Below, piece after piece: positions 55,501 to 64,000 of a stretch of DNA of 64,000 nucleotides. The DNA is from Symsagittifera roscoffensis (taxonomy: Eukaryota > Xenacoelomorpha > Acoela > Convolutidae), in assembly GCF_963678635.1 (NCBI RefSeq), contig NC_087064.1:1797926-1861925 (forward strand), in the 5' to 3' direction. The position numbers were made by a program, and so were the translations under genes. A model generated the notes under the pieces. The model was not told where the DNA came from and searched no databases. It saw nothing but the letters and a program-made list of their open reading frames with translations. Position 1 is the first letter of the stretch; the number at the start of each line of letters is the position of its first letter.

Positions 55501-58500
55501 CTTGATTTTAAGCCCAGCAGTGAAAATTTCAATCCATCCTACTTTTACAAAGAATATCCCTGAAGCTGACCATCAGCACGGTTTTCTTCCACTCCCCCAC
55601 CATAGCACTTATGTCCAGACTCTTTTATTAGCAACGGTTACAATCACCTGAAAGAACTGTGCTAGCCACCTTAGATCAATCCAAGGCATTTGACATGGTC
55701 TGCCATCGCACATTATTAGAACTTATTAATGGCACTATTGTACCAGATAGTTTAACTAAATGGCTTTCGAATTATCTGAGCGGCAGCAAGCCAAAACGTA
55801 ATTTAGGGGCGCCTTGTCTTCATCCAGTATCGTACGTGCAGGCGTCCCCCAAAGTATGGCTGGTTGTACGGTTACAATCACCTGAAAGAACTGTGCTAGC
55901 CACCTTAGATCTATCCAAGGCATTTGACATGGTCTGCCATCGCACATTATTAGAACTTATTAATGGCACTTTTGTACCAGATAGTTTAACTAAATGGCTT
56001 TCGATTTATCTGAGCGGCAGCAAGCCAAAACGTAATTTAGGGGCGCCTTGTCTTCATCCAGTATCGTACGTGCAGGCGTCCCCCAAAGTTCTGTCCTCGC
56101 CCACTCGTTCAAATTTTTACTTGCATGATTCACCCATTTCCTCTCCAGAAATCAAACTTCAGTCATATGCCAATAACTTTCACCCCTTCGTCCAATCACG
56201 CGACATAAAACATGCCTCTAACACTTTAAGTAATTATCTTAACACACTGCACGACTATTATTAACAAGTAGATCGCTTGAGTTTTCCTCTACAAAGGGCT
56301 CTGTAAATTGTTAACGACGCTTAATAAAGATTTTAACTCTGACTCTCAAGTTACAATATGCGAAACACTATTGCCGGTCGTAAAGCGCCCCAAAGTTCTT
56401 GGTGTCTTTTTTGACACTTCACTAAATTTTGCTGAACATTACAAACGTACAGCAAGCAAAGCCATGCGCAGGATATCGGTCCTGAAGGCGCTGTCTGGTT
56501 CAAACTGGGGTCAGTCGAGTGAGAATATAAATGTTTTTTTTTTCAGAAAACTTTAATCAGACCAATCCTGGAGTATGCCTGTACAGCTTGGTCTCACGCC
56601 GCGAGTGATACCTCCATAAGTAAAATCCAAATACTGCAAAATGCAGCAGTAAGGAGATTGACTGGTTGTACAAAGATGACTCCCAATGGTCACCTACATT
56701 CAGAGTGGAAACTACTCAACGTCAAAAGTCACCACAAACTCTTGCCTAACAATTCGTCCTCAGGACCTACTTGCCAATCAACCCCCTCAATTTTTACCAT
56801 ACTCGACCGTCCCACCAGCAACGCGTGAACATCTTAAGACTCTTATAAAGAGGAACTTGAACAAATAATACTAGAAGCAAACGGGTGTGACCCTTTTAAT
56901 GAGTTTAGCCACCTAAAACTGCAATCTTAAAACACTTATGAAGAATATAAACATAAACCGAGTCCAGAAAGTTATAGACAGCCTCCCCCGCCAAAAGTTT
57001 TTCTCAAGACTCCCAGAAGTTTCAAAAACTGAACAGACCCTCCCTCGCTCGACTAGGCTTACCCTGGCCCAAATAAGATCAGGATACAGCCCCTACTTAA
57101 ATACTTATATTAATAGGATAGACCTAAATGTCCCTCCAAACTGTCTCTTCTGCCCTGCTCCCTTTACTGTATTTCACTAATTTGACTGTCCCTAAAACAA
57201 CAAAACTGACCCATTAGGATTGTGGCTTTGACCGACGGACGTCACAATGTTCCAGAACTCGGCAAGGACATGCCGGACGCTCCCCAAACAACGGGCTAAT
57301 AGCGACACAAAAAAAGGCGACCTTAAACCGAATATTTAAATTAATTTATAACTGTTCGAGTTTTGGTTTTGAGGGATGTCTTTTTGTAAAGAGATGTCTA
57401 TTGTATCGAGTTGTCGCGGTGCCTTTTTCGTAAGTGTCAATAATTGAAGATTCTTTAAATTCAAAGAGCTGTAGATTGATTGTTGTCAAACTGAAACGTT
57501 GAACTTTTTCAAAAACATATATGGGCGTTTTTCGTGCTGGTTGAGTTCATTGACATTTTCCAACTGTTTTCTGACTTTGTTTTAGCTCGACCAGTGCCGC
57601 CAAAGCGGACAGAACCTCGGGCGTTAGTCTGCAGGTGACAATTAAGTTCGATCCACCTGTCTGCTCCAGTGCGAAGTTTGCTCTGTCGGCTGGCCAATAC
57701 GAGAGGTCAGATGGCAGTGGATTGCTGAGCTACTTCAAGCATCCTACGCATACGTGCCAGGAGCAGACTTCAATTGACATGGACACTGCTTCCAATGTGT
57801 CAGTTTAATTATTATAACTCATTTTCAAGTCATCCTTCGATCTGACAGCTTTATTTTCACTCGCGTTTCTAACTTACAGAAATCAAAGCTTTTTTCATAA
57901 ATCGGATCAGTCTGTTATCCAGGCCGCCAGTTTAGCGTGTTTTAGTCTGTTTCGCTTTTAAGAAAATATTTCGCTGCTTGTAATTTTAATTTTTTGAGAA
58001 TTCTCGTGAGACGTTCTTCGGAATTTTCGATTTTAGTCAAGTAGAATAACGAGCATGGAATAATTTACAATTGAGTTGTGTTGTATTGTCTTTTGTTGTT
58101 GTTGTTGATGCAGTCTGCTGAATACGTGGGGGGAGGTGTCGTTCCGCATCACCACAGTCCACTCCACCAGTCTCATGCTCTCTTCCCTCCTCGTGTTCGA
58201 CGACAACTCCAAACTGCTCGCCATCTCACACCTCATCGGACTGGACACCCTGCCCGCACAATCACAGGTGACCACACTTTTAGCGAAATGACCCTTATCA
58301 CACTAGCAAGCTTGAGAGCGTAGTGTATTAGTACGAAACTTCTTTTTTTCTAACCTAACTCGCAAATAGAAGTGTTCATTAAAAGTGTTCTCTTATTTGG
58401 TGGCACTGCTATAATCACGCTCTGTAGCATTGGAAGTTTCATATCATCTATTCTCTGCGTTATTTGTGGCTAGTGTTTGATATGTTAAGCGTGCGTGGCT

Positions 58501-58902
58501 GAATTGTTATAAACTGATCATTATAATTTTTTGTTGAATTTCGCAAGAAAGATGAGTTAGAAATGTTTGTTGCTTTTCAGCTTTCCACTAAAGATGCGAA
58601 CAGTCGATGTTTTTTGGACAAAGATGCCGGCGAGAGAGCTCTGCTCCTCAAAGGTCCCAATGGAGGTGACTGGGGAATCCTGATTGGGGGCTGGACCGGG
58701 TTCAAACAAGGTCAAAGGGGCATCCCAGGGGTCCCGGGCGACAGGGGCTCAAAGAGGAGAGGGAAAAGAGGAGTCAAGGGGTCCCCAGGCAACCCTGGAT
58801 ATCTATACTGTCGGTTCTACAATCTCAAGAACTTTGATGGGTCTTCGGAGGTCATTCATTGCTTGTACGCGGCCAGAAATGAGTTCAAATTCACCATCCC
58901 AG
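45702..58902 (+). CDS. Glycine-rich domain-containing protein, GRDP/DUF1399 family, 6 exons, 3' incomplete
   Basis: Exons 45702-46577, 48369-48686, 49838-49995, 57586-57798, 58114-58267 and 58581-58902 join in frame to 680 residues; the last ends in phase 1 at a GT donor, so more exons follow. Family marks are two histidine-motif repeats: WAWHVHMLAPLYYEKD (residues 103-118) and DFDVVWHAHQAHPFKY (237-252) followed by LNHDDSV. Next comes GAMFRGDIPSG. A collagen-like G-X-Y run sits in exon 6. PPPAY at residues 17-21 contains a PPxY motif, a possible WW-domain ligand. No signal peptide or membrane segment, so probably cytoplasmic. The molecular function of the family in animals is not established; plant members are linked to stress and development. 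Confidence 0.88.
46578..48368. other. GRDP intron 1
   Basis: Non-coding; contains the satellite at 47000-47850 and a short piece of dispersed family A near 48120-48180. Confidence 0.6.
47000..47850. repeat. Diverged tandem satellite, about 150-bp units
   Basis: About six degenerate units marked by GCTGTCAGGGTT, TTGCCTC(C/T)AA and GATATGACG words (near 47010, 47170, 47290, 47450, 47630, 47770). Units differ strongly, implying age. Confidence 0.75.
48369..48686 (+). CDS. GRDP exon 2
   Basis: 106 codons from VFNEFFNINGAMFRG to HKLDI, phase 0 at both ends; acceptor TTTCGCAG, donor ATA|GTAAGT. Confidence 0.9.
48687..49837. other. GRDP intron 2
   Basis: No gene; includes a run of about 14 G at 48857-48870. 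Nothing else recognised. Confidence 0.6.
49838..49995 (+). CDS. GRDP exon 3
   Basis: 158 nt from SLERPKLLNCISETLG to KKKAASSG, ending phase 2; acceptor TGTGTAG, donor GG|GTGAGT. The composition is markedly more GC-rich than the flanking introns. Confidence 0.87.
50138..50340. mobile_element. Left arm of a foldback MITE
   Basis: Inverted-repeat partner of 53725-53925, for example CTATAGCTAAAATTACTGTT and TTTAACCTTGTAAAA. The inner end is a run of G. Arms of about 200 bp, moderately diverged. Confidence 0.75.
50333..50427. repeat. Left target-site duplication of the RTE-like element
   Basis: 95 bp from the G-run and AGCCCATTTGTGGAATTTT to GAAATCATCAACATC. Matches 53578-53670 except for about two bases in an A-run. 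The unusual length indicates target-primed reverse transcription with widely spaced nicks. Confidence 0.93.
50428..53577 (-). mobile_element. RTE-like non-LTR retrotransposon, nearly intact
   Basis: 3,150 bp in minus orientation in GRDP intron 3, bounded by a target duplication of about 93 bp. Its 3' end (left) is a short tandem tail, (GAAGAC)n on the element strand at 50428-50448, instead of poly(A). Encodes an endonuclease-RT protein broken once. It inserted into the loop of a foldback MITE. Confidence 0.93.
50464..53549 (-). pseudogene. RTE-like endonuclease/reverse transcriptase, one frame break
   Basis: An APE-type endonuclease comes first (LATWNTRTLLPPESLAL, IQETRFQG, VAGDFNAKIGS, NQIDFILISRRW, SDHKMLKAKL). 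Then follow the RT (KAAFDSVNRETIW, SGVRQGSILAPFLFNLV, DLDFADDICLLEDN) and a C-terminal part with YGCESWPVKASDTQRLD and QRRLKWLGHTLRM, as in RTE-clade elements. The two ORFs (53549-51777 and 51846-50464) overlap in different frames. The homologous frame changes at a run of five C on the coding strand (51887-51891). Apart from that one base the reading is open for about 1,029 codons. Clade assignment rests on motif memory. Confidence 0.92.
53578..53670. repeat. Right target-site duplication of the RTE-like element
   Basis: 93-bp partner of 50333-50427; the small differences are in the A-run after GGAATTTT. Confidence 0.93.
53725..53925. mobile_element. Right arm of the foldback MITE
   Basis: Inverted complement of 50138-50340, e.g. 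CCCCCACCTCACAC against GTGTGAGGTGGGGG and TACAAGGTTGATTATGA. The original element was about 0.6 kb before the retrotransposon landed in its centre. Confidence 0.75.
54100..54225 (+). repeat. tRNA-derived SINE-like element
   Basis: A-box TGGCGTAGAAG at 54162-54172 and a perfect B-box GGTTCAAATCC at 54206-54216. Just before it lies the hairpin CCCTTGCGATAAGCAAGGG (54106), which also occurs at 28669. The tRNA cloverleaf is not complete, so not a functional tRNA gene. Confidence 0.6.
55240..57310 (+). pseudogene. Jockey/CR1-like non-LTR reverse transcriptase remnant
   Basis: RT pieces in order: EIEEAIKAAKPSKALGPDGF (from about 55268), IPQIWKNSKVLPF, LDQSKAFDMVCHRTLLELI (55665), FYLHD and SPEIKLQSYA at about 56115-56170 (catalytic YADD lost: YANN). 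Then RPKVLGVFFDTSLNFAEHY, RPILEYACTAWSH (56560) and SGYSPYLNTYINRIDLN. Multiple stops and shifts; a 234-bp internal tandem duplication repeats the SKAFDMVCH segment. Sequence before 55240 may include more of the element but is too decayed to place. Confidence 0.85.
55634..56095 (+). repeat. 234-bp internal tandem duplication in the RT remnant
   Basis: Copy 1 about 55634-55867 and copy 2 about 55868-56095, each from GGTTACAATCACCTGAAAG to GCAGGCGTCCCCCAAAGT, with only a few differences. Length is divisible by three, so the duplicated frame stays open. Confidence 0.93.
57586..57798 (+). CDS. GRDP exon 4
   Basis: 213 nt after TTGTTTTAG. Encodes STSAAKADRTSGVSLQVT through IDMDTASN and ends in phase 2 at GT|GTCAGT, a weak donor chosen because it alone keeps the frame with exon 5. 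The intron before it is 7,590 bp. Confidence 0.82.
58114..58267 (+). CDS. GRDP exon 5
   Basis: 154 nt after TTGATGCAG, encoding LLNTWGEVSFRITTVHS through LDTLPAQSQ; donor CAG|GTGACC, phase 0. The other open frame here is Pro/His-rich and not conserved-looking. Confidence 0.85.
58581..58902 (+). CDS. GRDP exon 6, with collagen-like segment
   Basis: 322 nt after TTTTCAG. Encodes LSTKDANSRCFLDKDAGE and GDWGILIGGWTGFK, then a glycine-triplet run (GIPGVPGDRGSK, interrupted by RR, then GKRGVKGSPGNPG), then YLYCRFYNLKNF. Ends phase 1 at CCCAG|GTAGAA. The glycine-triplet run corresponds to the family's glycine-rich part. Confidence 0.87.
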
Positions 58903-59484
58903 GTAGAATAGTTTTTGTCTTTTTTGAATTCACAGAAGATCAGGATTCAATTTTTTCACAACTAAAGCATCCCACTACAATAATTAGTGATCGATAATGT
59001 GTGCCATTAGGCTGGGTTCATTTCACTTGCGAAGCGAGTGTGTTAGTACGAACCTTCTTATTTTTCCAACCTAAGTCACAAATATTGGTGCTACTTTTGG
59101 GACACCTTTACAACTGTTTCATAGCGTGTGCTTTGACGTTCGAATAGTAATAAGTTAACACAGTTGATGCATTTTTAAATCATCAAATGAACAGAAAATA
59201 GAGGTTTGTTTTAAACATCATTACAATAATGAAAACTGGTTTCAGAAATTTTCTAACTCAATATATCTCGCAATTTTTTTGAAATGCTTAATTTATACAT
59301 AATGTGGTTTTATGCTTTGCGATTTGTTACGTGCAAAGTTAGTGTGGGTGCCTTCAGTTTGTTATATTCAAAATAAGTTATTGCATAATTGAGCCTATTT
59401 GTATTTGGTGCCACTTTTGCTGAATGGCATTTGCAATTTATTAGCATATGTAGCTGCTTTATTCGTGACTAGTGTTTGTCAGTT

Positions 59485-59630
59485 GTTAAGGTTGCGTGGC
59501 TGAGTGGATAGTGCGTGAGACTCAAAAGGCAGTAAGTCGCAGATTCATCCAGTAGGTCGCAGATTCATGCAGTAAGTTCGTTGATTGCAGTAGGTCGCGG
59601 ATTCGAATCCTACAGGTAGCCGAGTTTTTG
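59485..59630 (+). repeat. tRNA-derived SINE with triplicated 3' segment
   Basis: A-box TGGCTGAGTGG at 59497-59507 and B-box GGATTCGAATCC at 59599-59610. Between them GCAGTAGGTCGCAGATTC-like pieces occur three times, pushing the boxes about 100 bp apart. Followed by GGCTTTTTTT, a possible pol III stop (about 59641). Confidence 0.7.
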
Positions 59631-59999
59631 CTAATTCGAGGCTTTTTTTCTACTTTTTCTTATTTCACTTGATAGAGCTTTTTGGTTGTGTTCTCGCAAG
59701 TGTTTGCGAAGCACAGCTTAGCCTCTGTGTTCAAAACTCGGAGCTTCGATCACTTGCGATACAGGCCAGCCGCAGCCTTGCAACCTAACGAATTTAAGAT
59801 TTTATCGTATTTCAGCAGAGGCAATTTAACAGCATATGTTGCTGCTCTATTTTTGGCTAGTCGTATTTAATCGTATTTAAGCAGAGGCAATTTAATAGCA
59901 TATGTTGCTGCTTTGTTTTTGGTTAGTGTTAGGTGGTCCTGTTTGAAAAAAAAAAACAGGTATTATGAAAATGTATGGGATTCGTTGTTTTTTTTTGCG

Positions 60000-60900
60000 A
60001 TGCAGTGGAAAATTTTTGCACTTCCCCAGAAATCTCAATTTTTTTTTCAGAAATTAATGTACTGATTGTAAAAAAATAGGACCAATAGAAAAATCGGCTG
60101 CTCTTCTATGTGCCTGTATGTTTTGCTAGTCTCTTTTCTTTTACCCCACGTACTACGGCCTTCAGTAGGGGGATTTCTGAGCTAATTTTCAGTAGGGGGA
60201 TTTTTGAGCTAATTGTTTTTTTTCTTTTTCTCAAATATTTAAAGCGCAAATCTGAGATCAAATTTTCAATCATGGGGATCTTGGCTTCTCAAGCGGCCAT
60301 TCCGCAAATTTGGTTAAAAAATCATGTCCTCAGCATACCCATTTTTTGACATTTTGGTTAATTTTTAATTTTTTTTTGACGTTTCTCAAAAACTACCCTG
60401 CGAAATTGATGATAAAGGTTTTAACCGAAAGCAAAAAAAAAGAAAGCAAAGAGTAAATGCCGTAAGTTTTTTTTTTAAAAAAAGTTTGGCATTAGTAAAG
60501 GTCCATTTTTCGAAATGTAGCCTGTTTTTTTTGGAAGCTATTTTCTCCAAAAACTAACCTGCCGATTCTGAGGTCGATAGTTTATCAAACTAACATGGTG
60601 CTTAGATTTTGCTTGCGTAATCTGTGTATCGTACTTGTTTTTAGAAAAGTCGATATGGACTTCGGAAAAATTTTCCCTGCATAAGAGGCTACTCCCATGC
60701 TTAAGTCGAGAAAAGTTTACGGTTTTAGGAAAAAGTCAAATTTTGAATTTTTGATCCTAGTTTGGATTATTCTTCTTGTTTCGAAAACTACCCAGCCAAA
60801 TCTGAGAGAAAGATTCTACTTGAATGAGATAGTAGTAGTTTTCTCTTTAAATAAGCTTTAAATTTATTTTGCTTAAATTTTTTTCGGCCTATATTGTTTT
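60000..60900. repeat. Diverged tandem satellite, roughly 160-230 bp units
   Basis: TCTCAAAAACTACCCTGC-like words recur near 60390, 60550 and 60785, each followed by AAATCTGAG-like or AAATTGATG sequence. Old and degenerate. Confidence 0.55.
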
Positions 60901-61889
60901 TGCTGATGTTTTATTGGATAAGTCGTTTCACTGGCAAAAATGATTGATATTTTTTTTCTAAAATTCATGCAGTTTGCATTCCATAACTAAAAGTTTGAAA
61001 ATGTATTGCTTATTTTTTTGTTTTGCTGGTTGGGCGTCTGCCGACTTGGTGATGGCTTAGTTGCCGCTTGGCGAATACTCATAGTTTATTTAATGGTGAT
61101 AATTATGTTTTTCTCAAATTATTATTTTTTTTTGCGATTTTCCTTTTTGTCGTCTCTTTTTGATTTCACTCGATCGCTAGTGATGTCATGCTCCGCTTCG
61201 CGTCTCTGCCTAAAATTGAGTTTGGAAAGCTTGGATGAAAATAATGCCTGAAAATAACCAGGAAAACCTAGTTTTGATCTAAATGAAACATGAATGTTTA
61301 TAACTTAATCCGCAGTGTTCTTTCAACAAAAAGGCGATGTTTATCTAGTTCTGCGAGTGAAACTAGGTATAGTTTAGCTCTGTGAAATGATTGAGTTAAT
61401 ACACAGATCATTTCTTACATGTTATTTTGCACAAAAAATTAATTTTCAGGCAAATCATCAATTTTTAATGTCATCTATCAAAGCAAGCCAATAATTAATG
61501 CAAATCTCAAAAAAGAGTTTTTGCATCATCAAATTTTTGCTGTTACGTTTTTGATATCTCACAATATATATCGTGGTGATTTTTTCCAGGAAAGTCTTGA
61601 AATTTGTTTATGGAAAGTTTGTTCAATATTTTATATATGCTCTAATCGAGTTCAGTTCAAGTTGATTTCCTACAGGGTAAGCAAATTGCGCTGTCAAGTT
61701 ACGCAAGTAGAAATGGCGCCAAAAAATTTTAAATTCGAATATGGATTTGAATTTTTGGAATTCGATGCGGAATATGAAATTTACGAGTCCCGTAATCAGA
61801 AAATTTTTCGAAGCCTGCTTTTTTCACAGGCTTGTTTTCTTGTCCTTTCTTGCATGTTCCAAGCTATCTTGCCGCTTTTTGCTGGTGAT

Positions 61890-62250
61890 TGAGTGTTGAT
61901 GAACGTAGTTCAAGCTCTTGTATAGGTCTTGATAATTTTTTTTTCAGGAAAAGTTTTAAAAATTTTTCAGTCTCTAACTTACGTTTTCGCGGTTTGACTT
62001 TTGATTTTTTAAGGTCACTTGATTTCCTTTGTTAAAAGGGAGACAAACCCCACTATCGAACAGCAAAAGTGTAAAGGTCACGAAAAACGTGATCGACATG
62101 TAATTTTGAAAATGGAATTTGAATATCAGATTTCCCAGCGAAATAAAAGTCTTACCTATTGATCCAGTTTGCTCAAAATGGGTCAGTTTTATCTAAACAT
62201 AGTCAACAAAAATTGTTCTTCATTTCCAAGAACTTAAAGGACATCTACCT
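61890..62250. repeat. Dispersed repeat family A, near full-length copy
   Basis: From GATGAACGTAGTTCAAGCTC through CACTATCGAACAGCAAAAG and TTGATCCAGTTTGCTCAAAA; same order as copies at 40094 and 42022. Confidence 0.75.
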
Positions 62251-63060
62251 AACCTAAGAATTGGCACGGTAATTTTCGATTAGGTTGATGAAAATTTCAA
62301 AAAATGGTCGAAATTTTAAAACTTTCACTTGTTTGAAGGCCAAAACTTTTTTTCTGAAAAAACTGGGCGTATAAAGGTAAGCCTCCGACCACCTCTTCTG
62401 TCGATTAAGCCTATGATATCAGACTTGCCATGATAGTAATCGAGAAAAGTCGAAAAAACGGTCATCAAGTCGGATAGTTGACATTTCCGAGAATCATAGC
62501 TTTTTGTTTGAAAAAATTTGTGGGTAGCTCAACCTGTAATTTCAATTGAACCCAAAACCCAGGTTTGGCTGGGTAGTTCTCGAGTTTCAAAAAAACGGTG
62601 AAAAATTTGACTTTTCCGAGGGCCATCATTTTTGTGTCAAAGAATTTGGGCAAAGTCGAGTATTCAGAGGAGATCCATACAACCCGTTCTATGGATTGAA
62701 GTAAAACTCATAAAACTTAGAAAAAAAGGTTCAAAAAATTGACTTTTCCGTGGAACGATTATTTTTTTTGTTCGAGAATTGTTAGTGGCCGCTGATGTAG
62801 GGCAGCTTCCCACTACCTGCTATCCCCATTGAACCCACAACCTCAGTTTTGGGAGGTTAGTTATCGAGAAAAGTTAAAAAGATTCCAAAAACTGTTAAAA
62901 AAATCAAAAATTTGAATTTTCCGAGAGCCATAATTATGTAGGTTAAAAAATTGGGCTAGCGGCTTATGAAGGGGAGATTTTCAAATTTTTTCTGTGTATT
63001 CATTGAAACCAAGAAGGGTTTTGATTTGGCTAGTTATTGAAAACGAAAAAAAATCGGTCA
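62250..63060. repeat. Diverged tandem satellite, about 130-170 bp units
   Basis: Units marked by TTGACTTTTCCGAG-like words near 62480, 62610, 62743 and 62915, each followed by a CATCATTTTTTGT-like segment and preceded by ATCGAGAAAAGT. Four to five units. Confidence 0.7.
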
Positions 63061-64000
63061 AATGTTCACCCAGAGACTTTTTTCGTAGGCTGTAGACAGG
63101 GGTGAAGCAAAAAGAGACCAGAGGAGTATGCACGCGCTAAAGAATGTTGGCGGTCTTTCTGTGAATACTCTATTTTGAAAATCGGTAAAAGGGTTTTTGA
63201 GAGAAAATTGAATTTTTTGCAAAAAAAAGTGATACAGTTTTCCAAAGCGTATCAAAAAAAAGAATATAATAAAACAAACGCAATCCCATACATTTCTATA
63301 ATACCAGTTTTTATCAAAAAGAATTCTAGGCAAACATTCAAAGCCAGACATTTTGAATTCAAGTTAGCAACTGAACAAAACTTACGAAACAAGGCCGACA
63401 ATCTCTGAGCAGGCACCACTTGGGCCGAAAGTCTTCATTTCGGTTTGATTTGATAACGCTTACTAATCCAAAGCGTAAAAAACAAGTGTGTTGTTTGTTT
63501 ATTTGCGTTGCTTAACTCATTTCCCACTGTCTGTTGGCTATATTCTCAAACTGAGTTAATTTATTTGAAAAGTAACAATCATAATTTGTTCTCGAAATTC
63601 GAAGATTTGTAAAGCCATATATTTCTTCTGACCATTTGATAAATAGGGATGAACTTTGTATTCGGGTGTGTTTTAGTTTTTTGTTTTTCTCGCAAAATCA
63701 GCTACCACAAATAATCATCGGAGAGAGTCGAGTGATATAAAATATTAAAGTTTTAACAGTCATGATTCGAAGGACATTAAAAAGTTTCAAAATTTTCCCA
63801 GTGTCGAGAATAACCTGTTTGAAATTTTTGGTTTTTCGTCTTAATTCGAGCGACTAAAGCGAGCGAGCATGCTTATTTTAATGGTTTAAAAGCTTACAAT
63901 AGCTTAATTTTTAAAACGTAAAAACTTAATTTTAGTCGAGTGACAAGTTTTTTTGAGATTTTTCGGAAAAACTGCAAAAAATTTTTTTTTCGATTTTCTA

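Larger units (their letters stand above)
58903..64000. other. Downstream intron or flank of GRDP
   Basis: No further GRDP exon in phase 1 found. Contains a SINE (59491), satellites (60000-60900, 62250-63060), a family A copy (61890-62250), and a segment at 61670-61900 that is a diverged copy of 30990-31270. Another family has copies at about 45085 and 59945 and inverted at 63110-63320. Confidence 0.5.

Noticed and set aside
58078..58323. His/Pro-rich ORF over GRDP exon 5
   Set aside because: Wrong phase for the flanking exons; the frame encoding NTWGEVSFRITTVHS fits both splice sites.
59485..59630. Functional tRNA gene
   Set aside because: A and B boxes are too far apart and no cloverleaf forms; SINE is the better call.
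61521..61892. 123-codon ORF with FEYGFEFLEFDAEYEIYE
   Set aside because: A related stretch at 30990-31270 shows it is part of a dispersed repeat with disrupted frames.

Overview
The window is eukaryotic and reads as a non-vertebrate animal genome: AT-rich, intron-rich and packed with transposable elements. Two host genes can be assembled exon by exon on the + strand from reading-frame continuity and splice sites. The first is ECH1 (delta3,5-delta2,4-dienoyl-CoA isomerase), 7 exons from 6683 to 37742, with a first intron of about 19.6 kb. The second is a glycine-rich-domain-containing protein of the GRDP/DUF1399 family, 6 exons from 45702 to 58902, continuing past the last exon seen. I cannot name the species.

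Layout. 1-4870: a partial minus-strand ORF (851 to the left edge, 283 codons, gag-like in composition only) preceded by about 3.7 kb of unusual DNA. This DNA holds two diverged copies of a structured module with compensatory stem changes (1275-1615), a 30-bp tandem repeat, and the word GGAGGGT or its complement many times, twice as matched hairpin arms. 4877-6083: a decayed 3' part of a non-LTR retrotransposon (RT end, zinc knuckle, restriction-like endonuclease). 6683-37742: ECH1. Its first intron contains a hAT-type MITE (7200-7536) and a nine-unit tandem array of about 1.24 kb units built from the 3' end of a hAT transposase gene (7640-24779). The array is split by a young 6.2-kb Ty3/gypsy element (16682-22903; 201-bp LTRs differing at one base; 6-bp target duplication).

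37743-45701 is intergenic: dispersed repeats, a complex foldback structure and a 1-kb CAG/GGCA-type minisatellite (43930-44965). 45702-58902 is the GRDP gene. Its intron 1 holds a diverged satellite. Its intron 3 holds a foldback element interrupted by a 3.15-kb RTE-like retrotransposon with a target duplication of about 93 bp, and, further on, a decayed Jockey/CR1-like RT pseudogene with an internal 234-bp duplication. 58903-64000 is intron or flank with diverged satellites and a tRNA-derived SINE.

The two host genes are not functionally linked by anything visible. Most of the window's interest lies in how repeats have been built and nested, in the putative structured RNA module near the left edge, and in an Asp-to-Asn change at an expected active-site position of ECH1.
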